A stretch of DNA of 34,853 bases from an uncultured Pseudomonadota bacterium (GTDB lineage: Bacteria; Myxococcota_A; Polyangia; HGW-17), in contig CALKWH010000070.1 of the NCBI GenBank assembly GCA_938004375.1, forward strand, positions 1-34,853. The letters are read 5' to 3'. The notes beneath the pieces were generated by a model. The model was given only the letters and a program-made list of their open reading frames with translations, ran no database searches and was not told the DNA's origin. Position 1 is the first letter of the stretch. Each line of letters starts with the position of its first letter. The translations under genes were made by a program, and so were the position numbers. Below are positions 26,349-34,853 of the stretch, piece after piece.

Positions 26349-27344
26349 CTAATCGGTGAAGGCGTCGGCGCAGACGCCGTAGGTGGTCCATTCAGGGCGC
26401 TTGACGCACTCGATGACGGTGCCGATGCCGCAGTCGTCGCTGGTCTGGCATACCCTTTGGCACATGCGGGCGTCGCCGTCGAAGCCCTCCAGGCATACGT
26501 GCCGGGGCAGGCAGTCGGAGTTGGTGGAGCAGGGTGCCCGCGGGCCGCCGTTCCCTTTTGGCTCGCAGTAGGCCTGGCCCATCATGTCCGGCGCGGGATA
26601 GCAGGCCGCCTCCTGGCCGTCGCAGCCGGTCCCCAGCCCCAGGTTGTCCAGCACGGCGCAGTACGGGCGGTCGCAGGCGGTGACCGTCACCTCCGACTGG
26701 CCCGAGGCCTGGTACGGGTCATAGACGGAAATCAGGTTGAAGCACATCAGGGTCTCGGGGCAGCCGATGTTCAGCAGGTTCGAGCACAGGGGCAGGCAGA
26801 CATCCCGGGGGACGCCCCCCTCGCCGAAACTGAGGACCTCGCTCCAGGCGCAGATGAAGCCATAGGGGCACTCGAGATCGTTGTTGCAGGGCTCGAACAT
26901 GCCGGCGACGGGGCCGGTGCGCACGCAGCGGGGCACGCCGTCGGAGCCATAGCGGTCGATGCGGCACTCCAGCCATTCCTCGCACATGGTCGGCGTGTCG
27001 GCGTACACCATGGAGTACATGGCGATCTGGCCGTCGCTGATGACGTCGTTGCAAAGCGGGGCCTCCTGCCAGCAGACCTCTTGCATCGAGCAGGCCGGAT
27101 CCTCGCAATCGACGTAGCCGTTTTCATCGTCGTCCAGCTGGTTGTCGCAGATCTCGAACTTGAACTGACAATCGGGCCGGTCCTGACAGTCCTGGTCGTT
27201 GCAGTCGACGTAACCGTCGCCGTCGTCGTCCATGAAATTGGTGCAGTCCTCGGGGGTGCCGGCCTCCTCCTCGAAGTCGACCAGGAAGGTGCAGGACCAC
27301 GCCGACAGGGCGACGGCCAGGGACAGGATGAAGAGCTTGTGCAT
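26349..27344 (-). CDS. Asp/Cys-repeat lipoprotein, family member 1 (two repeats)
   Basis: A 331-residue lipoprotein. The signal peptide ends in AWSC (Cys18) and is followed by FLVDFE, the hallmark shared with the next two genes. Two repeats of the form C-x4-DDD-x2-G-x-VDC-x-D-x2-C-x5-C follow (units starting at CTNFMDDDGDG and CDNQLDDDENG). They look like MopE/thrombospondin-type-3-like calcium- or copper-binding loops stapled by disulfides. The rest is a Cys-rich domain with CPYGFICAWSE, CLPLCSN and CVKRPEW, aligned with the C-termini of its paralogues. It starts 12 bp after the stop of member 2, with AGGAGG before the ATG, so it is in an operon with that gene. The function is unknown. Confidence 0.85.
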   Translation of the reverse strand: MHKLFILSLAVALSAWSCTFLVDFEEEAGTPEDCTNFMDDDGDGYVDCNDQDCQDRPDCQFKFEICDNQLDDDENGYVDCEDPACSMQEVCWQEAPLCNDVISDGQIAMYSMVYADTPTMCEEWLECRIDRYGSDGVPRCVRTGPVAGMFEPCNNDLECPYGFICAWSEVLSFGEGGVPRDVCLPLCSNLLNIGCPETLMCFNLISVYDPYQASGQSEVTVTACDRPYCAVLDNLGLGTGCDGQEAACYPAPDMMGQAYCEPKGNGGPRAPCSTNSDCLPRHVCLEGFDGDARMCQRVCQTSDDCGIGTVIECVKRPEWTTYGVCADAFTD

Positions 27345-27356
27345 GGGGCCTCCTGA

Positions 27357-28646
27357 TCAGCGGCAGAAGCCGAAGTGCTGCCGCGGGTCATCTTTGTGGC
27401 AGGTTCCGCCGTCGGTGCAGTTGCCGTTCTCGCGGCAGAGGCCGTGGCAGGTCGATTCCATGTTGTCGTCGGTGCGGCAGACGGCGCCAGGGACGCAGGC
27501 GATATCCTGGGTGCAGGGAGCGCCGATCGCCAGACTTCCGGAGTTGTGACAACTGGCGGGACCCCACAGGGAGGGGTCGGGATAACACGCCAGACCGTTG
27601 TTGCACCCGCTGGTGGCCGTGCTCATGGGGTCACACTCGGGCTGATCGCACAGCCACACCTCGACGTTGACGTTCCCGGGGTTGAACCACACGTTGTCCC
27701 ACAGGAACATGCAGACTTTTCCGGTGCCGGGGCAGGCGGGCAGCCAGCCGGGGGCGCACTGGGGCAGACAGACCTCCTGATTGCCGAACAAGGGGCTCAA
27801 CGTCGGCGAGTGGGCGCACATGGCTCCGGGGCCGCAGGGCATCACCGAGTTGCAGACCTGGTAGGGCTGGGCCAGCGTGGATCCCACGGGTTTGGGGTAG
27901 CAGTACGGAGTCTGCGACCAATCCCGTTTAATCGTGCAGTGATGGTTCTGCGGGCAGGCGGTGGTGGGCGCCTCGCCGATGAGGTTGGCGAAATAGTACC
28001 AGCCAAGGTTGCCCACCTGGAAGTAGTACGTCTGTCCGCAATACTGGAGCTCCTGCGCGCAGATGAGGTTCTCCCTGCAGTCGTCGTCGGCGCAGTCGAC
28101 GTACCCGTCGTCGTCGTTATCCCCAAGGTCGCCGCAGTCCGTCTCGCCGTCGGGGTAGTTGCAGCCGTCCACGCCCCAGCAAGCGCTGTCTTCACAGTCG
28201 ACCAGGCCGTTTTCGTTGTCGTCCACGCCGTTGCGGCAGAGTTCGTCGGGGGCGCAGTACGGGTCCGACCGGCAGTCTTCGTCCTCGCAGTCGAGGTCCC
28301 CGTCGCGGTCGTCGTCGATGCCGTTGCCGCAGAACTCGGTCTGGGCCTCACAGCCGGGTTCATTCCAGCAGTACTCATCCTCGCAGTCGATCAGGCCATT
28401 GCCGTTGTCGTCCTGGCCGTTGAAGCAGTCCTCGGGGTTCACAACGTTGTTGACGTTGTTGACCGTGGTGCAGTCGGGGGACTCGTAGCAGTCCTGGTCG
28501 GCGCAGTCGATCTCGCCGTCGTCATCATTGTCGAGGTCGTCGTGGCAGTTGCGCTCCTGGTTGGTCTTCTGGGGCTCGAAGTCCACCAGCAGGGAGCAGG
28601 AGCCTAGTATAATCATTGCAGTCAGGGCAGGAATCAGGTTGCGCAT
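27357..28646 (-). CDS. Asp/Cys-repeat lipoprotein, family member 2 (five repeats)
   Basis: A 429-residue lipoprotein. The start at 28646 gives a signal peptide ending in ILGSC (Cys17), then SLLVDFE. Five Asp/Cys repeats follow: CHDDLDNDDDG, CFNGQDDNGNG, CGNGIDDDRDG, CRNGVDDNENG and CGDLGDNDDDG mark their starts. Each continues as x-(I/V/L)-DC-x-D-x2-C-x5-C, so each has four Cys. An Asn-rich linker (VNNVNNVVN) sits between repeats 1 and 2. The C-terminal domain has CYP, CGPGAMC, CLPQCAPG and the closing RQHFGFCR shared with member 3. The pattern suggests metal-ion (calcium or copper) binding outside the cell. GGAGGAA lies upstream of the ATG and a strong promoter lies 23 bases upstream. Confidence 0.87.
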   Translation of the reverse strand: MRNLIPALTAMIILGSCSLLVDFEPQKTNQERNCHDDLDNDDDGEIDCADQDCYESPDCTTVNNVNNVVNPEDCFNGQDDNGNGLIDCEDEYCWNEPGCEAQTEFCGNGIDDDRDGDLDCEDEDCRSDPYCAPDELCRNGVDDNENGLVDCEDSACWGVDGCNYPDGETDCGDLGDNDDDGYVDCADDDCRENLICAQELQYCGQTYYFQVGNLGWYYFANLIGEAPTTACPQNHHCTIKRDWSQTPYCYPKPVGSTLAQPYQVCNSVMPCGPGAMCAHSPTLSPLFGNQEVCLPQCAPGWLPACPGTGKVCMFLWDNVWFNPGNVNVEVWLCDQPECDPMSTATSGCNNGLACYPDPSLWGPASCHNSGSLAIGAPCTQDIACVPGAVCRTDDNMESTCHGLCRENGNCTDGGTCHKDDPRQHFGFCR

Positions 28647-28668
28647 GGGGCTTCCTCCGGGTCGACAT

Positions 28669-28697
28669 ACTATCCCACCGAAGGGGGACCCTGTCAA
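28669..28697 (-). promoter_or_regulatory. Promoter of lipoprotein family member 2 operon
   Basis: On the minus strand, the consensus -35 TTGACA (28697-28692), 17 bases, then GATAGT (28674-28669). The 16 bases CTTCGGTGGGATAGTA covering the -10 match those of member 3 at 15 positions, so the element is either a recent duplicate or a shared regulator site. Confidence 0.65.
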
Positions 28698-28778
28698 ACC
28701 CCACGTAGCAAAAAACCCTTTGAGAGTTGTATGTTTTTCCATTCCACCGGGTCGCCCGGGGTCGGGCGTCACCGGGCT

Positions 28779-29975
28779 TTATTTGCAGAACCCGAAGTGC
28801 TGACGGTTGTCCGGCTTGACGCAGGTGATGTTGCTGTCGCAGTCCGCGTTGGTGATGCAGAGGGGGTGGCACTGCTGTACGGTCGAACCCGGCGAGGTGC
28901 GGCAGACGTGGCCCCGCGCGCATTCGTGATCGGTGGCGCAGGGGGTCCCCTGCGTGCCGTCCCCCGAGGACTCGTGGCAGAAGGCCAGGCCCAGCATGTC
29001 CTGGGTCGGGTAGCAGGTCTGGGTGCTGTTCCCGCAGGCGGTCCCGTCGAGGACCATGGGGTTGCACTGGGGCTCGTCGCAAACATATAAATCGACGTAA
29101 CCCCCGAAGAACTCGTCCCAGGGCTGGTTCAGGTGGCGGGCGCACACGCCGCGGCCGCCGATGCAGGCGGGATGCATGCCGGGGGCGCACAGGGGCAGAC
29201 AGACGCTCGTGTTGGGGTTGACCATCTCGGACCACTCACAGACAAGGCCGGGGCCGCAGGGCTGGCCTTCGTCGCAGGCGCCCCAGGACATGGCGAACTC
29301 ATCTTCGTCGGGGTAGCAGAAAGGCACCCAGGAGAGCTCGGGTTTGAGGGCGCAGTGGGTGTCCAGAGGGCAGCCTGCCCCCTCGCCGAATTCGTAGATG
29401 TGCAGATAATAATTGACCACCGAGATCCCGGTTTCGTACAGCGTGACCTCGTTGCAGCGCCTGAGGCCCAGCCCGCAGATGAACCCGTCGGCGCAGTCGG
29501 GGTCGTCGCAGTCGATCATGCCGTCGGCGTCATTGTCCACGAGGTCGCCGCAGTCGGTCTCGCCGGGGACGTTGCAGCCGGGCCCGAAGCAGTCCGGGTC
29601 GCCACAGTCGACGAAGCCGTCGCCGTCGTCGTCCTGGGAGTTGTCGCAGACCTCCCGCCCCTGGCAGGAGATCGTGCCGAGGCAGTCGCTGTCGGCGCAG
29701 TCGATGAAGCCGTCGCCGTCGTCGTCCTCGAAGTTGTCGCAGAACTCCTGGTTGGTGACGTTGTTGAGGTTGTTGTAATTGTTGGCGTTGGGGCCGCCGC
29801 AGTTCTCGGCTTCCAGGCAGTCCTGATCATCGCAGTCGATCCGGCCGTCGCCGTCGTTGTCGCGGTTGTCGTCGCAGTCGCGCTCGCGGAAAGTCTTGTC
29901 GTCCTCGAAGTCCACGAGCAGGGAGCAGGCGCCCAGCGCCAGTAAAAGGGGGAAGAGGAAAAACAGCGGTTTCAT
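28779..29975 (-). CDS. Asp/Cys-repeat lipoprotein, family member 3 (four repeats)
   Basis: A 398-residue lipoprotein. The start at 29975 gives a signal peptide ending in ALGAC (Cys17) and then SLLVDFE. Four Asp/Cys repeats start at CDDNRDNDGDG, CDNFEDDDGDG, CDNSQDDDGDG and CGDLVDNDADG. An Asn-rich spacer (NANNYNNLNNVTN) separates the first two. The C-terminal half is Cys-rich and parallels member 2 (CYPDED, CGPGLVC, CLPLCAPG, CDEPQCNPM, CRTSPG) and ends in RQHFGFCK. The DDDGDGxxDC loops match the calcium-binding DxDxDG pattern. It has its own promoter, is followed by another promoter before member 2, and shows AGGAGG near the ATG. The function is unknown beyond probable metal binding at the cell surface. 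Confidence 0.87.
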   Translation of the reverse strand: MKPLFFLFPLLLALGACSLLVDFEDDKTFRERDCDDNRDNDGDGRIDCDDQDCLEAENCGGPNANNYNNLNNVTNQEFCDNFEDDDGDGFIDCADSDCLGTISCQGREVCDNSQDDDGDGFVDCGDPDCFGPGCNVPGETDCGDLVDNDADGMIDCDDPDCADGFICGLGLRRCNEVTLYETGISVVNYYLHIYEFGEGAGCPLDTHCALKPELSWVPFCYPDEDEFAMSWGACDEGQPCGPGLVCEWSEMVNPNTSVCLPLCAPGMHPACIGGRGVCARHLNQPWDEFFGGYVDLYVCDEPQCNPMVLDGTACGNSTQTCYPTQDMLGLAFCHESSGDGTQGTPCATDHECARGHVCRTSPGSTVQQCHPLCITNADCDSNITCVKPDNRQHFGFCK

Positions 29976-29997
29976 GGGAGCCTCCTGGGTCGAGGGT

Positions 29998-30026
29998 ACT
30001 ATCCCCCCGAAGCGGCTGGTTGTCAA
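29998..30026 (-). promoter_or_regulatory. Promoter of lipoprotein family member 3
   Basis: On the minus strand, TTGACA (30026-30021), 17 bases, GATAGT (30003-29998). The -10 region CTTCGGGGGGATAGTA and the following TCGACCC are nearly identical to the promoter of member 2. The leader is short, about 15 bases. Confidence 0.65.
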
Positions 30027-30059
30027 ACGCGCCGGGGCGTTTCGCCAGGGTGACCGCCC

Positions 30060-30865
30060 TCAGAGCGCGTACAGATCCGCGACGCGGTCGTCGAAGATGT
30101 GGTTGCGCGCGTTGAGGTGCTTGTTCCGGGCGCGATGGATGTCTATTTCAATGATGGCCACATGGTCCTCGGCCTTGGGCGCGCTGGCGAGGATGTTGCC
30201 CCGGGGACCGTAGATCACGGACTCGCCGGTGAAGCGCAGCTCCTTCTGGTGCATCTCCATGCCGCAGCGGTTGGCCGTGATCGTGTACACCGAGTTCTCC
30301 AGCGCCCGCGTGAACATCGCGCGCTGGCAGTACGGCATGACCAGGTTCGTGGGGTGGGCGACGAGCTCGGCGCCGCGCAGGGCGAGGGTCCGAGCGGACT
30401 CGGGGAAGAACCAGTCGAAGCAGATCATCATGCCCACGGTGAAGTCCCGCACCCGAAACACCTGGAACCCGGTGTCGCCCGGCGAGAACAGGTCCTTCTC
30501 GTTCCCGAACAGGTGGGTCTTGCGGTAGTTCCCCAAAAGGCCGTCGGGGCCCACGAGCATGCAACTGTTGAAAAAAACGTCGCCCGCGGGCTCGGGGTAG
30601 CCCACCACGATGGCCGCGTCGCAGAAGAGGCGGGAGAGGCGCACGGCCACGTCCAGGGTGCGGGCGGTGTTCTCGGGGGTGGTGATGCGCCCGAGCTCCT
30701 CCCGGTTGCGGAAGGCGTAGCCCGTGAGCGCCATCTCGGGCAGCGCCAGCAGGTCGGCTGGCTCGGCGCGACGGCGCACCAGCTCGAACAGTCGCTCGAT
30801 GTTGTGGTCCAGGGCGCCCAGGATGGGCGTGAACTGGACGAAGCCGATGCGGTGGGTGGGCTCGT

Positions 30866-30869
<4 letters not shown>
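30060..30869 (-). CDS. Carbon-nitrogen hydrolase (nitrilase superfamily)
   Basis: A 269-residue amidase-type enzyme. The Glu-Lys-Cys catalytic triad is intact: Glu45 in LALPEMALTGY, Lys117 in YRKTHLF and Cys150 in MMICFDWFFPE. Typical members hydrolyse amides or carbamoyl groups (omega-amidase, N-carbamoylputrescine amidase, Nit1/2-like). The PNLVMPYC-like section (AHPTNLVMPYCQ) and NRCGME also fit this family. The substrate cannot be assigned. Its ATG overlaps the stop of prfA (ATGA), so it is the last gene of the ribosomal/translation operon, in the place where prmC usually lies. It is probably cytoplasmic, as no signal peptide is seen. Confidence 0.93.
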
Positions 30870-31951
<1,082 letters not shown>

Positions 31952-31954
31952 CTG

Positions 31955-32989
31955 TCACGCCTCGGGGACGGGGGAGAGCACCGGCAGCCCGGTGGGAGTG
32001 GGGACCTCGTCCAGGGTCTTGAACATCACGCCCTCGGTGGTGGAGGGATCGTCGAGGTGCGCCTCGCGCCACAGGGTGCGGCGCAGGCTGGCCAGCGCGA
32101 CCTCGAGCATGGCGTCGTCGGGCTCGCGGGTGGTGAGCCGCTGCAGCCACAGCCCCAGCCAGATCACCGGCCGCAGCAGCCAGTTGTCCGCGTGCTTTCC
32201 GGAGAACCGGATGAGCTCGTAGGCCAGGCCCGCCACGGGGAGCATCAGCGGCACCTTGATGAACACCTTCAGCAGGTTGTCGGCCACCTTCCAGGGCAAT
32301 ATCTCGAACTGCAGCGTGAGGGAGAACAGCAGGATGCTGATCATCAACACGAGGAACAGGAACGACGTCCCGCAGCGGGGGTGGAAGCGGGTGAACTTGC
32401 GCGCGTTCTCCACCGTGAGCGGCAGCCCCGCCTCGTGGGCGAAAATGGACTTGTGCTCGGCGCCGTGGTAGGCGAACACCCGCTGGATGTCCTTCATGAA
32501 GCCGATGGCGGCCATGTACGCGAGCAGCACGACCAGCTTGATCACGCCGTCGACCAGGTGGAACGAGAGCGAGCTCGCGTCCAGGCCCAGCAGCATGGTG
32601 GCGAAGTGGGGCAGCGCGACGAACAGCCCGATGGCGAACAGGAGCGAGATGGTGATCGCGAGCGCGGCCCCGCCGCCGGAGAGCTCCTCTTCCTTCTTGC
32701 CGTCGGGGCCCGCCGGGGTGTGGCGGATCTGCATGTTGGCGCTCCAGGTGAGCGCCGAGAAGCCGTTGACCAGCGCCTCGCCGAGCACGACGACGCCGCG
32801 GAAGAACGGCCACCGCAGAAAGCGCCACTTCTCCCAGACGCTCTGCCACTTGCGCTCCTGGATGAGGATCTCGCCGGTGGGGATGCGGCAGGCCACGGCG
32901 AACGAGTGCGCCGAGCGCATCATCACGCCTTCCATGACGGCCTGCCCTCCGACGGCGACGCAGGAGGGACCCTTGTTTTCGGTGTTCAT
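31955..32989 (-). CDS. DUF1385 (YqhQ-like) membrane protein
   Basis: A 344-residue polytopic membrane protein of unknown function. It shows the two signatures of the family: GGQAVMEGVMMR near the start and YHGAEHKSIFAHE in the middle, followed by FHPRCGTSFLFLV. About four hydrophobic segments are visible (around ALAITISLLFAIGLFV, IKLVVLLAYMAAIGF, FLVLMISILLFSLTL, VPLMLPVAGLAYELI). Members are commonly found between rpmE and prfA, and that order is kept here. The gene starts with ATGATG after GAGGG; the second ATG (32989) has the better five-base spacing. Its role is probably connected with ribosome or membrane biology, but nothing in the sequence shows which. Confidence 0.9.
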   Translation of the reverse strand: MNTENKGPSCVAVGGQAVMEGVMMRSAHSFAVACRIPTGEILIQERKWQSVWEKWRFLRWPFFRGVVVLGEALVNGFSALTWSANMQIRHTPAGPDGKKEEELSGGGAALAITISLLFAIGLFVALPHFATMLLGLDASSLSFHLVDGVIKLVVLLAYMAAIGFMKDIQRVFAYHGAEHKSIFAHEAGLPLTVENARKFTRFHPRCGTSFLFLVLMISILLFSLTLQFEILPWKVADNLLKVFIKVPLMLPVAGLAYELIRFSGKHADNWLLRPVIWLGLWLQRLTTREPDDAMLEVALASLRRTLWREAHLDDPSTTEGVMFKTLDEVPTPTGLPVLSPVPEA

Positions 32990-33057
32990 CATGACCCTCG
33001 CCGGAAGTGTCGAACCAGGTGACAAGAGAGCGGCCGGAACGGCCGCCGAGCGGGGAA

Positions 33058-33309
33058 CTACGCGTTCTCCGGGGTCTCCTTGGCGGCGGCTTCCTTGGCG
33101 GCGGCTTCCTTGGCGGCGGCGTACTTCTTGTTGAACTTCTCGACGCGGCCGGTGGCGTTCACGACCTTCACCTTGCCGGTGTAGAACGGATGGCAGGCGC
33201 CGCAGATGTCGACCTTGAAGGAGCCCTTCGTGCTGTAGGTGTGGACCACGGAGCCGCAGGCGCACTCGATGGTGGCCTCGGGATACAGGGGATGCGTGTC
33301 TTTCTTCAT
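33058..33309 (-). CDS. rpmE: 50S ribosomal protein L31 with EAAAK-repeat tail
   Basis: An 83-residue L31 of the zinc-containing (C+) type. Cys16, Cys18, Cys36 and Cys39 (ECACG and CGACHPFYTG) form the zinc site, which can act as a zinc store. The core ends near residue 65. The tail is an unusual repeat, AAAKEAAAKEAAAKE, encoded by about three 15-bp tandem copies; such sequences form rigid helices. The start MKKDTHPLYPEA at 33309 matches typical L31 N-termini (an extra Met codon precedes it at 33312), and GGTGA lies before it. It is the first gene of an operon with DUF1385, prfA and the carbon-nitrogen hydrolase, with a good promoter upstream. Confidence 0.97.
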   Translation of the reverse strand: MKKDTHPLYPEATIECACGSVVHTYSTKGSFKVDICGACHPFYTGKVKVVNATGRVEKFNKKYAAAKEAAAKEAAAKETPENA

Positions 33310-33312
33310 CAT

Positions 33313-33378
33313 TCACCTTCCGCTGCCCGTTCCATGGGGCAGGCGCTTGTATATAGTGGCTTTGGGTCGCGAACGCAA
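33313..33378 (-). promoter_or_regulatory. rpmE: Promoter and leader of the rpmE operon
   Basis: On the minus strand, TTGCGT (33378-33373), a 17-base spacer, TATATA (33355-33350). The leader contains a small hairpin, CTGCCC...GGGCAG (33342-33323), a few bases before the GGTGA ribosome site. L31 leaders in several phyla bind L31 for autoregulation; this one could do the same, but the stem is only six pairs. Confidence 0.6.
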
Positions 33379-33434
33379 CCGAAAAGTTGCGGCGGTTTAC
33401 AGCAGGGTCTGGATGGCCATGATCAGGGCAGGGT

Positions 33435-34802
33435 TCACCGATAGATTGGATCGTAGTCCTCCAGAGTGAACCCGGAGGCGGTGATGAACTCCTCGAGGGT
33501 GAACTCGATGGGCGGGCCCGGGATCAGGTGGCAGTTCTCGTCCAGGATCCCCGCCTGCTGAAGGTTCAGCGCCGCTTGAACGAAATGAAACTGATTGGTG
33601 CCATTTTTCCCGTAATCCAATGATAAAACAGCCCAGTCGCAATTGACCACAGGCAATCCGCCCCACGTCCATTTCGCGGCCTCCGAGGTGATCCGCCGCT
33701 CCACCCGGGTGTCCAGGTCGTACAACCACAGGTGGGCGGCCGTCCCCCGCTCGGGCACCTCCCGGTTCCGGTCCACGCTCGCCACCAGGTTCTCGTACCC
33801 CGTATGGATGGCGAAATATTTCGTCTCCGGATCCAGGTTCAGTTCCGCGTCGAGGTTGCGCAGCGTCCCGGTGTTCAAGTCCAACACGTAGGACTCCATT
33901 GAGAGGCAGTCGTCCCAGGCCAGGTATTTCCCCCAGGCATGGGCGGCGAAGACGCTGTAGTCGTAGTCCTCCACCAGAAGGTCGCGCTCGAAGTCGTAGT
34001 AGCGCAGCGGATCGCAAGGCCCGTAGTTCCAGAACAGGGCCCTGTCCCCGATGGCCCGCACCATGGGCGCCTCCCGACCGTCGAGGATGAGCCGGGTCTC
34101 CTGGGTGGTCAAATCATGGAGCATGATTCGAACGAGTAGCGGTCGCACGGCAGGGTCATATTCAAAATAGAACATTTTTCCCGATTTGGAGACCCCGCGC
34201 TCCACGCAGCCGTACCCGGGGGGACACCAGGTGGTGTAGGCGCGCGGTCCCCCATCATCGAGCACCCAGACGTTCGGCTCCGTCTCCCACGGGTTCCCCG
34301 TGGCACCCGGCTGGTACTCGACGTAATTGGAGTTGAAGTAGATTTTGCCGTTGAATTCATAGGGCTGGAACTGAGGAGCGGGGTATGCGACGAGGAGTTG
34401 CTCTTCTCTCTCTGTCAAGTGGTACTGAAAAATTTCTTGTTGCCACACATTGATTCCATTGTAATAATTGCATTGTCGCCCACTGTCAAAGAGAATGATA
34501 CCTGGTTCGCCGAGGGTGAGAGTGACCCCCCCAAGAGTATATGGAACACTGAAAAAGTACTCGTATCCGCCAATGCTCACCCCATGCTGGGGGGTAGGCT
34601 GGCAGTCTTCTCGGGGGGGCCAGCCGTCGGGGATGTCGAAATCCGGCGCGTCGACCACGTCACCGTCATCGGGAGTATCCGCGTCGGGGCCGTCGGTGTC
34701 CGCATCGGCATCGGCGTCGACCGGGGGCCGGCGCTGGGGCGAGTCGCAGGCGGGGGACCCACAGGCGAACAGCAGCCAGGAGGAGAAGATGACGCGCATC
34801 AT
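33435..34802 (-). CDS. Lipoprotein with Asp-rich linker and propeller-like domain
   Basis: A 455-residue predicted lipoprotein. The N-terminal signal could end at LFAC (Cys14) or SPAC (Cys19). An acidic low-complexity linker (about residues 28-56, DADADADTDGPDADTPDDGD) follows, as is common in myxobacterial lipoproteins. The rest is beta-rich with repeated strands containing Tyr/Trp and WxxD-like turns (VWVLDDGGP, LLVRIMLHDL, LWLYDLDTRVERRIT), suggesting a TolB-like beta-propeller. Only a few Cys are present, unlike the other lipoproteins here. No enzymatic motif is seen. GGGAGGTGGGG lies seven bases before the first ATG; a second ATG follows directly. Base composition in its centre is lower in GC than the neighbours. 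The function is unknown. Confidence 0.75.
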   Translation of the reverse strand: MMRVIFSSWLLFACGSPACDSPQRRPPVDADADADTDGPDADTPDDGDVVDAPDFDIPDGWPPREDCQPTPQHGVSIGGYEYFFSVPYTLGGVTLTLGEPGIILFDSGRQCNYYNGINVWQQEIFQYHLTEREEQLLVAYPAPQFQPYEFNGKIYFNSNYVEYQPGATGNPWETEPNVWVLDDGGPRAYTTWCPPGYGCVERGVSKSGKMFYFEYDPAVRPLLVRIMLHDLTTQETRLILDGREAPMVRAIGDRALFWNYGPCDPLRYYDFERDLLVEDYDYSVFAAHAWGKYLAWDDCLSMESYVLDLNTGTLRNLDAELNLDPETKYFAIHTGYENLVASVDRNREVPERGTAAHLWLYDLDTRVERRITSEAAKWTWGGLPVVNCDWAVLSLDYGKNGTNQFHFVQAALNLQQAGILDENCHLIPGPPIEFTLEEFITASGFTLEDYDPIYR

Positions 34803-34853
34803 GGCCCCACCTCCCGGGTCAGCGGGTTCCCCAGTTCGACCCAGCGACCCTGG
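34799..34853 (-). CDS. Possible C-terminal end of an upstream gene (partial)
   Basis: The minus-strand frame entering from the right edge reads QGRWVELGNPLTREVGP and stops at TGA overlapping the next gene's ATG (ATGA). The overlap style matches that of real gene pairs in this window, but 17 residues are too few to identify a family. Confidence 0.35.
   Translation of the reverse strand, partial: QGRWVELGNPLTREVGP

Noticed and set aside
28159..29778. Ser/Gln-rich plus-strand frames opposite the Asp/Cys repeat genes
   Set aside because: Antisense products of the GTCGTC-type Asp codons; they look repetitive only because the real genes are repetitive.
26349..30026. The periodic Asp/Cys coding repeats as a possible CRISPR array
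   Set aside because: The units are contiguous, in frame, degenerate at DNA level and translate to a conserved protein motif; there are no spacers.

Overview
The window comes from a high-GC bacterium and looks like Myxococcota or a related (formerly deltaproteobacterial) lineage. Supporting signs are about ten predicted lipoproteins, several with myxobacterial-type cysteine-rich or Asp/Cys calcium-binding-like repeats, acidic low-complexity linkers after the lipid-anchor Cys, and c-di-GMP and receiver-like proteins. A class I [4Fe-4S] fumarase-type hydro-lyase and a giant 2-hydroxyacyl-CoA dehydratase activase-type protein suggest at least facultatively anaerobic metabolism. The organism assignment is inference; no rRNA or marker tree is available here. 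No tRNA, rRNA, insertion sequence, integrase or CRISPR array was seen.

Layout. 1-2349 (+): the tail of an FtsB/DivIC-like protein, overlapping by 4 bp a membrane-bound GAF-GAF-GGDEF diguanylate cyclase. 2378-4318 (-): a HIT-family hydrolase, an OppD/DppD-type ABC ATPase and a lipoprotein nitroreductase that probably starts at CTG inside a CTGA overlap. 4409-8536 (+): a class A penicillin-binding protein and an OPA-type MFS transporter with its own promoter. A strong hairpin separates these from 8683-14335 (-), an operon of a 1424-residue double-ASKHA activase followed by the alpha and beta subunits of a class I fumarase/tartrate dehydratase-type enzyme. 14425-15465 (-) is a HEAT-repeat lipoprotein. 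15729-16490 (+) is a membrane protein with a degenerate GGDEF domain.

16629-20420 (+) holds two tandem paralogous cysteine-rich lipoproteins, each behind a matching promoter; the first contains a 10-G tract. 20421-20666 is a non-coding block of inverted and tandem repeats. Then come an M29-type aminopeptidase (-), a protein with two degenerate receiver domains (+), an SGNH hydrolase lipoprotein (-, probably leaderless), and a DtxR-family regulator with a Cys-rich insertion followed 26 bp later by a lipoprotein with 67 cysteines (+). After a terminator, 26349-29975 (-) holds three paralogous lipoproteins with 2, 5 and 4 copies of an Asp/Cys repeat; two of them sit behind nearly identical promoters. 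30060-33309 (-) is a translation cluster, rpmE - DUF1385 - prfA - carbon-nitrogen hydrolase, and 33435-34802 (-) is a further lipoprotein.

The clearest theme is an expansion of secreted, disulfide-rich and acidic metal-binding-like lipoproteins next to a metal-responsive regulator. The three-gene Asp/Cys repeat family is the best candidate here for an undescribed surface system. All functional links between these genes are inferences from order and motifs.
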